A stretch of DNA of 64,000 nt from Devosia sediminis (lineage in GTDB: Bacteria > Pseudomonadota > Alphaproteobacteria > Rhizobiales > Devosiaceae): contig NZ_JAEKMH010000002.1 of assembly GCF_016411825.1 (NCBI RefSeq), positions 310,001-374,000 of the forward strand, written 5' to 3'. The translations under genes were made by a program, and so were the position numbers. How positions within the stretch are numbered: position 1 is the stretch's first letter; each line of letters begins with the position of its first letter. The notes beneath the pieces are model-generated. The model was not told where the DNA came from and did no database searches. It saw only the letters and a list, made by a program, of their open reading frames with translations. Of this stretch, positions 33,125 through 44,083 are shown one piece after another.

Positions 33125-33396
33125 CATCCGTTCCTTTTTCGGGTGCCGCCGGAGCGGCCGGGTGCGCCGCCAGTGTGGTTTCAACGGGGGCGATCGGCAA
33201 GCCGTTCCAGCGTGCCGGCTCCCAGCGGCTGCAATCGATGCAGATGCGATGGGCGAAGCCTGCATTTTCTTGGCTCTACTACTTTCGTCTTAGCGCCTTT
33301 CGCATTATGGTCCGCGCCGAAATGACCCCCTAGTGTGATGCGCGCAGCAAGGTCCCTTGCCTGTCCCCATCCATTCCATTGACGGAGTTGCCCTTC

Positions 33397-34338
33397 GTGC
33401 CGCGATATTACCTTGGCGTTGATGGCGGTGGCACCAATTGCCGCGTGCGACTGGCCAACGAACATCTCGAGACGCTGGCGGAGGTCAAGAACGGCCGCTC
33501 CAACCTGCAGATCGATGGCGGTGACCCCGCCTACAAGGCGATCACCGATGGCGCCCGCGATGTGTTCGAGGCTGCCGGCATCGACTTTGCCGAGGCCGCC
33601 AACACCTATGCCTGTTTCGGCATGGCCGGCGGGCGCATGGATTCGGCCCGCGCCGAGTTCGCCGCGCGGCCCTGGCCCTTTGCCGGGGTGAAAGTCTATG
33701 ACGACATCGACATCGCCCATGCCGGCGCCCTGGGTGGCGGCGAAGGCGGCGTGGTCATCATCGGCACCGGCTCTGCCGCCATGTCCATCGTCAACGGCAC
33801 GCGCTACCAGGCCGGCGGCTGGGGCTTTCATATCGGCGACCAGATGAGCGGCGCCATTCTCGGCCGCGCGCTGGTGCGCTACGCGGTCGAGGCAAATGAC
33901 GGCATGGTCGAGGCCTCGCCGCTGACGAGCGCGGTAACCGCGGCCCTCGGCGGCGACAATCAGGCGATCATGACCTGGTCCTTTGCCACCGAGATGGATC
34001 TCAAGCTTTTCAGCGATGACGGCTCGGAAGGGTGCGACGACGCCCTGATCGGCCGCGCGCCCGGCGAATTCGGCAAGCTCATGCCGCTCTGGTTCGACTA
34101 TCTCGAACAGAACGATCCGGTGGCGCTGAAACTGCTCGATACCCAGCTCGGCTATATCGACGCCTATGTGCGCTGGTTCAAATCCCACGGCGCCGAGGTC
34201 ATGGCCATTGTCGGCGGCCTCGGGCAGCGGCTCTATCCGCGCCTCCAGCAGCACTATGGCACCTTCGTCGCCCTGCCCAAATTCGAACCCCTGCACGGCG
34301 CGGTCATCCTCGCCCGGCAGAACTTCGCGTCCAACTAG
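33397..34338 (+). CDS. BadF/BadG-family ATPase, N-acetylglucosamine kinase-like
   Basis: A 313-aa ASKHA-fold protein with LGVDGGGTNCRVRLAN (phosphate-1 motif), a Gly-rich GGGEGGVVIIGTGSAAMSI (phosphate-2) and VMAIVGGLGQRLYPRL (adenosine site). This is the family of eukaryotic GlcNAc kinase and bacterial glucosamine/N-acetylhexosamine kinases. GTG at 33397 is chosen because GGAG lies 9 bases upstream; TTG at 33379 is the alternative. It stands 12 bp before zwf, so it probably feeds phosphorylated amino sugars to, or is co-regulated with, the Entner-Doudoroff genes. Substrate unproven. Confidence 0.85.
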   Translation: MPRYYLGVDGGGTNCRVRLANEHLETLAEVKNGRSNLQIDGGDPAYKAITDGARDVFEAAGIDFAEAANTYACFGMAGGRMDSARAEFAARPWPFAGVKVYDDIDIAHAGALGGGEGGVVIIGTGSAAMSIVNGTRYQAGGWGFHIGDQMSGAILGRALVRYAVEANDGMVEASPLTSAVTAALGGDNQAIMTWSFATEMDLKLFSDDGSEGCDDALIGRAPGEFGKLMPLWFDYLEQNDPVALKLLDTQLGYIDAYVRWFKSHGAEVMAIVGGLGQRLYPRLQQHYGTFVALPKFEPLHGAVILARQNFASN

Positions 34339-34350
34339 GGACTTATCCTC

Positions 34351-35835
<1,485 letters not shown>

Positions 35836-35866
35836 TGCTTGCTTTAGCCTCGGATGGTTGGGTTTC

Positions 35867-35994
35867 GCCCACCCTCCCCCTTGAGGGGAGGGCAGCGCAG
35901 CTTGGCCGGGGCCTAGCGAAGCTGGGGAGGGGGTGGTCTTGTGGCTTACGGACGGACCCCCACCCTCAGTCCCTCCCCTCAGGGGGAGGGAGGC
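35867..35994. repeat. REPIN-like doublet, family 1, between zwf and pgl
   Basis: CCCTCCCCCTTGAGGGGAGGG with AGCTTGG...GAAGCTGGGGAGGGGGTGG, then inverted CCCTCCCCTCAGGGGGAGGG flanked by CCCCCACCCTCAG. The layout is the same as at 6563-6690. Confidence 0.8.
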
Positions 35995-36034
35995 GAAGGG
36001 CCAGCCCGCCTTCGCGTGCCAAAGGAATAAAAAT

Positions 36035-36730
36035 ATGACCCTCACCCGCCGCAGCTTTGCCGATAAGTCCACGCTGGCCAAGGAACTGGCCGAAGCCGTG
36101 GCGGAGCGCATCAACGCCGCCATCGCCGAGCGCGGCACGGCGTCGATTGCCGTCAGCGGCGGCTCGACACCCGGAAAATTCTTTGCCGCCCTGGGCAAGA
36201 CCCGGAGCATCGACTGGGACAAGGTGGTCGTGACCCTGGTCGACGAGCGCTGGGTCGACGAGACCAACGATCGATCCAACGCGCTGCTGGTCAACGAGAA
36301 GATGCTGCAGGGCCCGGCCGCCGTGGCTCGGTTTTTCCCGCTCTATTCGGGCGGCGACGAGCCGACCGATGCCGCCGTCGCCCAGACCAACGCCCTCATG
36401 GCCGAACTGCCCAAGCCCTTTGCCGCGGTGATCCTGGGCATGGGCAATGACGGTCACACGGCCTCGTTCTTCCCCGGTGGCGACACGCTCGACGCCGCGC
36501 TTACTGGCGCCGGCCCGACCCTTGCCATCCGCGCCCCCGGCGCCGGTGAGCCGCGCATCACCTTCACCCTGCCGCGCCTGCTCGAAACCGATGGGCTTTA
36601 TCTGCACATCGAAGGCGAGGAAAAGGCTGCAGTGCTGGAAAAGGCCCTGGCCGATGGTCCGGTCGAGGACATGCCTATCCGTGCCGTGCTGCGCTCGGGC
36701 GCGCCGGTCACAGTTTACTGGTCCCCCTGA
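36035..36730 (+). CDS. pgl: 6-phosphogluconolactonase
   Basis: Hydrolyses 6-phosphogluconolactone to 6-phosphogluconate. The 231-aa protein has family motifs ASIAVSGGSTPGKFFAAL, VVVTLVDERWVDETNDRSNALLV, AAVILGMGNDGHTASFFPG and RITFTLPRLL. The ATG at 36035 has AAAGGA about 8 bases upstream; reading further upstream runs through the repeat. It is in the zwf-pgl-edd order. Confidence 0.96.
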   Translation: MTLTRRSFADKSTLAKELAEAVAERINAAIAERGTASIAVSGGSTPGKFFAALGKTRSIDWDKVVVTLVDERWVDETNDRSNALLVNEKMLQGPAAVARFFPLYSGGDEPTDAAVAQTNALMAELPKPFAAVILGMGNDGHTASFFPGGDTLDAALTGAGPTLAIRAPGAGEPRITFTLPRLLETDGLYLHIEGEEKAAVLEKALADGPVEDMPIRAVLRSGAPVTVYWSP

Positions 36731-36853
36731 AGCTCCTGGGGCGGTCCCCAATCGACCGCCCTGGCCGCCACGGGTGCCAGTCATCATAGCGAGGCCTATC
36801 CGCGCCAGCGGCCCCCCTTTGGCGCGTCCTCGCGCTACTATTGGAGACTGCCA

Positions 36854-38671
<1,818 letters not shown>

Positions 38672-38710
38672 AAGGCAGTTCGACGCTCTGCTCCGGGCCG
38701 GACGCACACC

Positions 38711-38998
38711 TTAACCGGCCATGCAACCGGTCGGTGCGGGCCGCGGATTGTGCGGATGCGGTTCCGGCACCCAGATATCGATCCTGGGCTCCTTGGATTC
38801 GATCCCCGGATGCGGCGGTCGTCCGGTCCCGGCTGTGCGGATATCGAGACAGTCCGGCACCAGGGCCAGGGGGTGGTAGAGGGCGATATCCCCGCTACTG
38901 CTCTCCTGATCGGCCGGTCCGATGGCCGTCCGATGCTCGGCCAAGACAGGGGCGGAAGAACAGAAAATGCAGGCAAGCCCGACGAGCCATTGACGCAT
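38711..38998 (-). CDS. Small exported protein sharing a signal peptide with the Sel1 gene
   Basis: A 95-aa protein with signal peptide MRQWLVGLACIFCSSAPVLAE and start ATG at 38998. The mature part is proline-rich with no recognised domain (PLALVPDCLDIRTAGTGRPPHPGIESKEPRIDIWVPEPHPHNPRPAP); a Cys pair could form a disulphide. Its first codons and the bases before the ATG closely match those of the upstream Sel1-repeat gene (MRQWLLGFAFLVFSCLPTLAD). This suggests a duplicated 5' segment joined to a different body. Function unknown. Confidence 0.6.
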   Translation of the reverse strand: MRQWLVGLACIFCSSAPVLAEHRTAIGPADQESSSGDIALYHPLALVPDCLDIRTAGTGRPPHPGIESKEPRIDIWVPEPHPHNPRPAPTGCMAG

Positions 38999-39075
38999 GG
39001 CAAAGTCCCCCTCTGATGAAAATTCTGATCTGGTCATGGGGCCGCGGTCATCGATCCGCAGCCCAGTCCAGTAGT

Positions 39076-39912
39076 CTAGCTGCCCAGGCAGGTTGCGGGC
39101 GCCGGCTGCGGGTCGCGCGGATCGATTTCGACCTGCCATTTGTCGAGATTGTAGGCGAGGGTCTCGACCTCGTCCGTCGAGAGGCGGGCAGCCGCCACAT
39201 CGGCGGCCGCGACGGCATCCACGCATCCCGCATCGGCAGCCATCTGGTAGTGAAAAGCCGAGAGAACCAGGTGATGCGGGGCCTCCACGAAATCCGCATA
39301 GAGCTGGCCCAGCACGGCATGCGCCTCGCGCTGGCCCAATTGCGCCGCGCGTCTCAAGTCAGCCAGGGCAAGGTCGAAGGCAGCGCCGTCCCCGGCCCGT
39401 GACAGGCGATCCAGTCCTACGGTGAACAAGGCATCCGGATTGTCCAGCTCGGCGGCCCAGGTGAGCAGCCGCCACCCTTCCTCGGCATCGGCGGGCACGC
39501 CGCGTCCGGCCAGCGTCAGCACGGCAAGGTTGTGGATGGCCGGCGCATAACCCTGCTGCGCCGCCAGCGTGAACCAATGCACGGCCTTCTGCGAATCCAT
39601 CGCAACCCCGCGCCCCTCGAGGTAGTGGTGCGCCATGGCGGCCTGCGCCGTCGGCGCGCCTTGCGCGACGCTCTTTTCGAGCCAGCGGACCGCTGCCGCG
39701 TCGTCCACTGCCACGCCATAGCCATTTCTATAGGCGGCATAAAGGATTTCCTGCGCCCCGAGGTCGCCTGCATCGGCCAGCGGCGTCAGCAAGGCAATCG
39801 GCTCCTCGTAGCGCCCTGCATCGAACAGCAGCAGCGCCTTGAGCCAGTCATCGGCCAGCGTAGGAAGACAAGAAAACACAAGAAAGGCAAACCCCAACAG
39901 CCATTGACGCAT
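39076..39912 (-). CDS. Exported Sel1-like repeat protein
   Basis: A 278-aa protein with a signal peptide (residues 1-20) and about four Sel1/TPR-like helical repeats. Examples are AVRWLEKSVAQGAPTAQAAMAHHYLEGRGVAMDSQKAVHWFTLAAQQGYAPAIHNLAVLTLAGRGVPADAEEGWRLLTWAAELDNPDALF, i.e. the A-x-x-W/L...A-A-x-x-G pattern every 36 residues. Such proteins mediate protein-protein contacts in the periplasm; in rhizobia relatives include ExoR-type regulators. The partner is unknown. It lies upstream of the small exported-protein gene on the same strand. Confidence 0.82.
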   Translation of the reverse strand: MRQWLLGFAFLVFSCLPTLADDWLKALLLFDAGRYEEPIALLTPLADAGDLGAQEILYAAYRNGYGVAVDDAAAVRWLEKSVAQGAPTAQAAMAHHYLEGRGVAMDSQKAVHWFTLAAQQGYAPAIHNLAVLTLAGRGVPADAEEGWRLLTWAAELDNPDALFTVGLDRLSRAGDGAAFDLALADLRRAAQLGQREAHAVLGQLYADFVEAPHHLVLSAFHYQMAADAGCVDAVAAADVAAARLSTDEVETLAYNLDKWQVEIDPRDPQPAPATCLGS

Positions 39913-40022
39913 GGCAAGTTCCTACTTTGTTCATGAGGAACATTGCATGAACAAATCGAAGAGTCGATAGGGGTTTGTTAACCTTTTTGACTTGCCTCTA
40001 TTTGGACCAGCGACCGATCCCC

Positions 40023-41153
40023 CTATCGGGTCGGCTCTGTGCCTACATACCTTGCCCGCGGCCGGATCAGCGTGCCCGTCTCGATCTGCTCCAGCGCATG
40101 GGCCAGCCAGCCGACCGATCGCGCCAGCGCAAAAATCTGCAATGGCGCATCGGCTGGTAGGTCGTAAGCCCCCACCAAGGCGGCGAGCGCAAAGTCGATA
40201 TTGGGTTTTTCGCCGCTGAGACGCTCTCCCGCCTCGGCCAATTCCGCAAATACCGGCGGCAGGGTGAACGCAGCCATCAGCGCCCCGGCGCGCACGTCGC
40301 CATCGGGATAGAGCTTGTGCCCGAAGCAGGGCAGGGCGTTGCCCTGTCGCAGATGCGCGCCGATCGCCAGCGTCGCCCCCTGCCGCCGGGCTGCCTCGAC
40401 CAGGCCCGCCATGCTCTGGCTTGCCGTCCCATGCAGTGGTCCGCTGAGCGCAGCGAGGCCGGCCAGCACCGCCGCCGAGAGAGGCGCGCCGGTCGACGCC
40501 GTGACCCGGGCGGCAAAGGTCGAGGCGTTGAGCTCGTGTTCCGCCAGCAGCACCAGCGCGCGGCGGAGCGGATCGGCGGCCTCGGGTCGCCCCCATTGCT
40601 GCGCCAGGCGATGATGCGCCGGCATGGTGCCGGGTGCGGCGAGGGCGCCTGCCAGAAACGAAACCGTCCGAGCCGCGTCGGCCAGCAATACCGCGCGATT
40701 GCGGCCGGCGGCCGGCATGTCGGTGGCCGCCAGTTCCGCCACGGCCTGGTAAGCGGCCGTCATGCCCGGCGAGCGAGCCCGCGCGCGCCCGGCAAAGTCC
40801 ACCTCCGTCGCCGAGCCCCAGAGCAGGCGCGCCACCGCGCCCAGGGTCGCCGTTTCCGCCAGCGTCACCGCGTCCTGGCCGCGATAAAGCAGGCGCCCGT
40901 CGGCCACCGTGGCAATGCTGGTTTCCAGCACCGGCTCGCCCCAGGCAATGCTTTCTGCCGCCACCGTTCGCGCCGGCCGCCGCCCCTGCGGCCGGTTGGC
41001 CAGCCGCTCCACATCGTCCTGCCGATAAAGGCTCTTGCGCGGATCGTCGGGATCGGGACGCGCCGTGATCCGCCCGCGGCTGACATTGGCATAAAGCGTC
41101 TGCGGCTTGGTACCCAGTCGCGCCAGCGCCTCTTCTGCCGTCAGCCAGTTCAT
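40023..41153 (-). CDS. Citrate synthase family protein with N-terminal DNA-binding domain
   Basis: A 376-aa protein. Residues 1-55 (MNWLTAEEALARLGTKPQTLYANVSRGRI...SLYRQDDVERL) form a MerR/excisionase-type helix-turn-helix. The rest is a citrate synthase fold, with HELNASTFAARV, SGPLHGTASQ, GFGHKLYPDGD (catalytic His region) and C-terminal GWLAHALEQIETGTLIRPRARY. The long frame extending to 42023 is not coding; ATG 41153 is the start. It is divergent from a second citrate synthase gene, with a perfect 22-bp palindrome between them. It may be an enzyme, a metabolite-sensing regulator, or both. Confidence 0.85.
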   Translation of the reverse strand: MNWLTAEEALARLGTKPQTLYANVSRGRITARPDPDDPRKSLYRQDDVERLANRPQGRRPARTVAAESIAWGEPVLETSIATVADGRLLYRGQDAVTLAETATLGAVARLLWGSATEVDFAGRARARSPGMTAAYQAVAELAATDMPAAGRNRAVLLADAARTVSFLAGALAAPGTMPAHHRLAQQWGRPEAADPLRRALVLLAEHELNASTFAARVTASTGAPLSAAVLAGLAALSGPLHGTASQSMAGLVEAARRQGATLAIGAHLRQGNALPCFGHKLYPDGDVRAGALMAAFTLPPVFAELAEAGERLSGEKPNIDFALAALVGAYDLPADAPLQIFALARSVGWLAHALEQIETGTLIRPRARYVGTEPTR

Positions 41154-41178
41154 CGCCGCCTCGCATTGATCTTTGGCG

Positions 41179-41200
41179 TCAAGATTGACGTCAATCTTGA
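41179..41200. promoter_or_regulatory. Perfect 22-bp palindrome in the divergent citrate synthase promoter
   Basis: TCAAGATTGAC is followed directly by its reverse complement GTCAATCTTGA. It lies 26 bp before the start of the HTH-fused citrate synthase and 95 bp before the other. A likely operator, perhaps for the fused HTH domain itself. Confidence 0.65.
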
Positions 41201-41294
41201 TTGGCTGGAACCTTAGAGCGTTTCCAGCAGAAGTGGCAACGGTTTTGCGGTCTGCGCCGCGACGAAAGCAGTCAAAATACCAAGGAGAAGCAAC

Positions 41295-42368
41295 ATGTCC
41301 GGCCTCGATGACGTCATAGCCGCCGAAACCCGCCTCAGCGAAGTCGATGGCGCCAATGGGCTTCTGGTGATCTGCGGCCATAGCCTCGACAGCCTTGCGG
41401 GGCAGGTGGGCTATGAGGACGTGCTGGCTTTGCTGCTGCCCGAACTGCTTTTCCCCAGCGCCGAGGCCATTCGTGCCGAGCTGGGTCAGGCCCGCATGCT
41501 GGCCTTCCAGCAGACGGCCCATATCGACGGCGGCCTCCTGCGCCTTTCGGTCACCGAGGCCCTGCGCGCGCTGATGGCGCGCCTGCCCGATGGCGAGGAT
41601 CGCTCTGCCGCCCTGCTGCAGATCGCGGCGCCCGCCGTCTTTGTCCCGGCGCTGGTCCGCGCCCGCGCTGGCAAGGCCCCCGTGCCACCCCATGCCGGTC
41701 GCGGCCATGCCGAGGACATGCTGGCCATGTTGACCGGCGCCCAGCCCGCGCCCGAGGCGGTCAGGGCGCTCGATACCTATCTCGTCACCGTGTCCGACCA
41801 TGGCCTCAATGCCTCGACCTTCACCGCCCGCGTCGTCGCGTCCACCCGCGCCGGCTATGCGTCTGCCGTGCTCGCGGCCCTCGGCGCGCTCAAGGGACCG
41901 CTGCATGGCGGGGCGCCCGGGCCAGTGCTCGACATGCTCGATGCCATCGGCACGCCCGCCAATGCCGCGCGTTGGATCGAGGCGGCGCTGGGCCGCGGCG
42001 AGCGGCTGATGGGCTTCGGTCACCGCATCTATCGCGTGCGCGATCCGCGCGCCGATGCGCTCAAGAGCGCCCTCGGCCGCCTCGGCGCCGCCGGCGGCAT
42101 GGATGCCGCTCGGCTGGCGCTGGCCGAGGCCATCGAGCGCGATGCGCTCACGGCCCTGCGCGCGGCCAAGCCCGACCGGGTTCTCGAAACCAATGTCGAA
42201 TACTTCACGGCTCTCTTGCTCGAGGCCCTAGGTTTTCCGCGCGACGCCTTTACCGGCGTCTTTGCTGCCGGCCGCGTCGGCGGCTGGGTCGCCCATGCCC
42301 ACGAGCAGATCGAAACCGGCCGCCTGATCCGTCCGCAGTCGCGCTATGTCGGGCCGAAGGCGGCTTAG
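41295..42368 (+). CDS. Citrate synthase / methylcitrate synthase family protein
   Basis: A 357-aa enzyme of the citrate synthase superfamily condensing an acyl-CoA with oxaloacetate. Motifs are SDHGLNASTFTARVVAST (catalytic His), LKGPLHGGAPG (catalytic His), LMGFGHRIYRVRDPRADALK and a C-terminal GGWVAHAHEQIETGRLIRPQSRYVGP. It lacks any HTH domain. AAGGAG precedes the ATG. It is short compared with housekeeping GltA, so it is probably an accessory citrate or methylcitrate synthase. It is divergently paired with the HTH-fused paralogue. Confidence 0.88.
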   Translation: MSGLDDVIAAETRLSEVDGANGLLVICGHSLDSLAGQVGYEDVLALLLPELLFPSAEAIRAELGQARMLAFQQTAHIDGGLLRLSVTEALRALMARLPDGEDRSAALLQIAAPAVFVPALVRARAGKAPVPPHAGRGHAEDMLAMLTGAQPAPEAVRALDTYLVTVSDHGLNASTFTARVVASTRAGYASAVLAALGALKGPLHGGAPGPVLDMLDAIGTPANAARWIEAALGRGERLMGFGHRIYRVRDPRADALKSALGRLGAAGGMDAARLALAEAIERDALTALRAAKPDRVLETNVEYFTALLLEALGFPRDAFTGVFAAGRVGGWVAHAHEQIETGRLIRPQSRYVGPKAA

Positions 42369-42381
42369 GCGGTCGACAACC

Positions 42382-43920
42382 CTAGTGGTTGATCCAGCCC
42401 CCTATCATTGCCGCATCCGAGTCAGTCAATTCGTGCCCGCCCGTCACCCGCTCGACAGTGACCTCGGCCCCGGCTTCCCGCAAGACGTCCGCCAGCCTTT
42501 CGCCCGCTAGGCGGAAGGCGTCCGTCTCTCCCAGTAGGATCAGCACGGCAGTGCCTGAAAGGTCCAGGCCCGGCGCTTCGTCGAGCACCATGGCCGGCCG
42601 CAGCAACACTGCCCGCCGCACGATGCCGGGCTGCAGCAGCATGGCGGCACCTAGGAGATTGGCGCCGTTGGAATAACCCAGCCCCGCCAGGTGCGTCGCG
42701 TCGATCCCATAGGCGCCGCGCGCCTCCTCGAAAAAGGCGGCCAGCGCCCCGGCCTCGAAGCGGATGTCCTTCTGGTCGAAAATGGCCGGTCCGAAGCTGC
42801 GGAACCAGCGGCGCGTGCCGCTTTCCGTGCTGCGGCCCCTGATGCCCAGCAGGGTCGCCCGCGGCGCCGCCTTGTGCGCCAGCGGCATCAGGTCCATTTC
42901 GTCGCCGCCCGTGCCGTGCAGCAGCGCCAGCGTGGTCCCGTCAGGCCTGTCCGGCGTGAAGAAGCGGTGGTCGTAGATCAGGTCGCGATAAACGACGCGC
43001 TCTTCGCCCGGCAGGCTGAACTGCGGCAGCATCACCTTGAGCGCCTCCGCGTCCGGCGTGTTGGGCGGCATGAACAGGGTCGTGCCCAGTGTGTCCACAG
43101 TCTCGTCCAGCGTGAAGCCCGGCCCGTCGCTGGCCATTTCGATCAGCGTGCCGCCCGGCTCGCGCACATAGAGCGACGTGAAATAGTTGCGGTCGTGAAG
43201 GTTGGTGAGGCTCGAATTGCGCTGTCGCAGCGCCGCCTCGACGCGCTTCACCTCATCGGCATCCACCGCCCGCAGCGCCACATGATCCGCCGTGCCGGTG
43301 CCCGGCGCGCCGGGCCAAAAGCCGCCGGCATCCCTTATGTCCAGCACATCGCCGCTGTCGGACCGGAGCCGCCTTATCGGGCCCTCGCTCCGGGCCTCCA
43401 CATAGCCGAAATAGCGGGTGACGAAATCCACCGTCTCCTCCGGCACTTCCGAGAGCAGCGTCACGCCGCGAATGCGCCGGATCCGATGCTCGGCCGGGAT
43501 ATCGCTCCCGGGCATGGCAAGGGCGGGCACATCGGCGCTGACCAACTTGACCACAACCCCATCCGGGTCGCGCAGCCGCAAGACCGTCTCGCCGAATTCC
43601 TGCCCGGTCCCCTCGACCCTGGCCTGATGCGTCAGCGCCCGTTCCAGCCAATAGCCCACCGAGCCCGGCGCCACGGCCAGCGCCACTTCGCTGACCTGTC
43701 CGGCCCCGGCCTGGCCCGACGAGCCGCCTTGCCAGACGAGAAAGGTGATCAGCGAACCCGGTGTCGCGTCATGGTCGCCATAAAACAGATGTAACTGCCG
43801 CGCATCTTCATAGCCGCCGGTGCGCTTGACCAGCCGCAGCCCCAGAAAGCCGACATAGAAATCGACATTGGCCTGCACGTCCTTGGTGATCAGGGTGACG
43901 TGGTGAATGCCTGAGGTCAT
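42382..43920 (-). CDS. Fusion of ring-cleaving VOC dioxygenase-like protein and carboxylesterase
   Basis: A 512-aa protein. Residues 1-310 contain two vicinal-oxygen-chelate modules (HHVTLITKDVQANVDFYVGFLGLRLVKRTGG; GTADHVALRAVDADEVKRVEA) as in MhqA/MhqE/MhqO-type extradiol dioxygenases. Residues about 315-512 are an alpha/beta hydrolase of the MhqD type: LLHGTGGDEMDLMPLA, nucleophile Ser in GLGYSNGANL, Asp in GETDAFR and His in GGHEL. In Bacillus the two activities are separate proteins that detoxify quinones. A role in quinone or aromatic detoxification is inferred. Confidence 0.88.
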   Translation of the reverse strand: MTSGIHHVTLITKDVQANVDFYVGFLGLRLVKRTGGYEDARQLHLFYGDHDATPGSLITFLVWQGGSSGQAGAGQVSEVALAVAPGSVGYWLERALTHQARVEGTGQEFGETVLRLRDPDGVVVKLVSADVPALAMPGSDIPAEHRIRRIRGVTLLSEVPEETVDFVTRYFGYVEARSEGPIRRLRSDSGDVLDIRDAGGFWPGAPGTGTADHVALRAVDADEVKRVEAALRQRNSSLTNLHDRNYFTSLYVREPGGTLIEMASDGPGFTLDETVDTLGTTLFMPPNTPDAEALKVMLPQFSLPGEERVVYRDLIYDHRFFTPDRPDGTTLALLHGTGGDEMDLMPLAHKAAPRATLLGIRGRSTESGTRRWFRSFGPAIFDQKDIRFEAGALAAFFEEARGAYGIDATHLAGLGYSNGANLLGAAMLLQPGIVRRAVLLRPAMVLDEAPGLDLSGTAVLILLGETDAFRLAGERLADVLREAGAEVTVERVTGGHELTDSDAAMIGGWINH

Positions 43921-43967
43921 AATGTCTTCTCCACAGTGGCGGCGGTCGCTGTGCCTTCCATTCCTTC

Positions 43968-44048
43968 GTCATTGCCCGGCTTGACCGGGCAATCCACGCT
44001 TCCGCGCCCGCGACGGCATGGATCACCCGGTCAAGCCGGGTGATGACG
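43968..44048. repeat. REPIN-like doublet, family 2
   Basis: TTGCCCGGCTTGACCGGGCAA and, inverted, CACCCGGTCAAGCCGGGTG, ends GTCA/TGACGA. Between the fusion gene and mutL. Confidence 0.8.
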
Positions 44049-44083
44049 AAGGTGCGACAGGTCGTTCCTGGTCAGCTTCGAAT

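Noticed and set aside
33128..33300. Possible third cobalamin riboswitch upstream of cobP on the minus strand
   Set aside because: A GCCCCCGTTGAAAC stretch resembles part of the core, but the GGTG element and the B12 box are missing.
40023..42023. 666-aa reading of the HTH-citrate synthase starting at 42023
   Set aside because: The extension is antisense to the second citrate synthase gene; the HTH domain begins naturally at the ATG at 41153.
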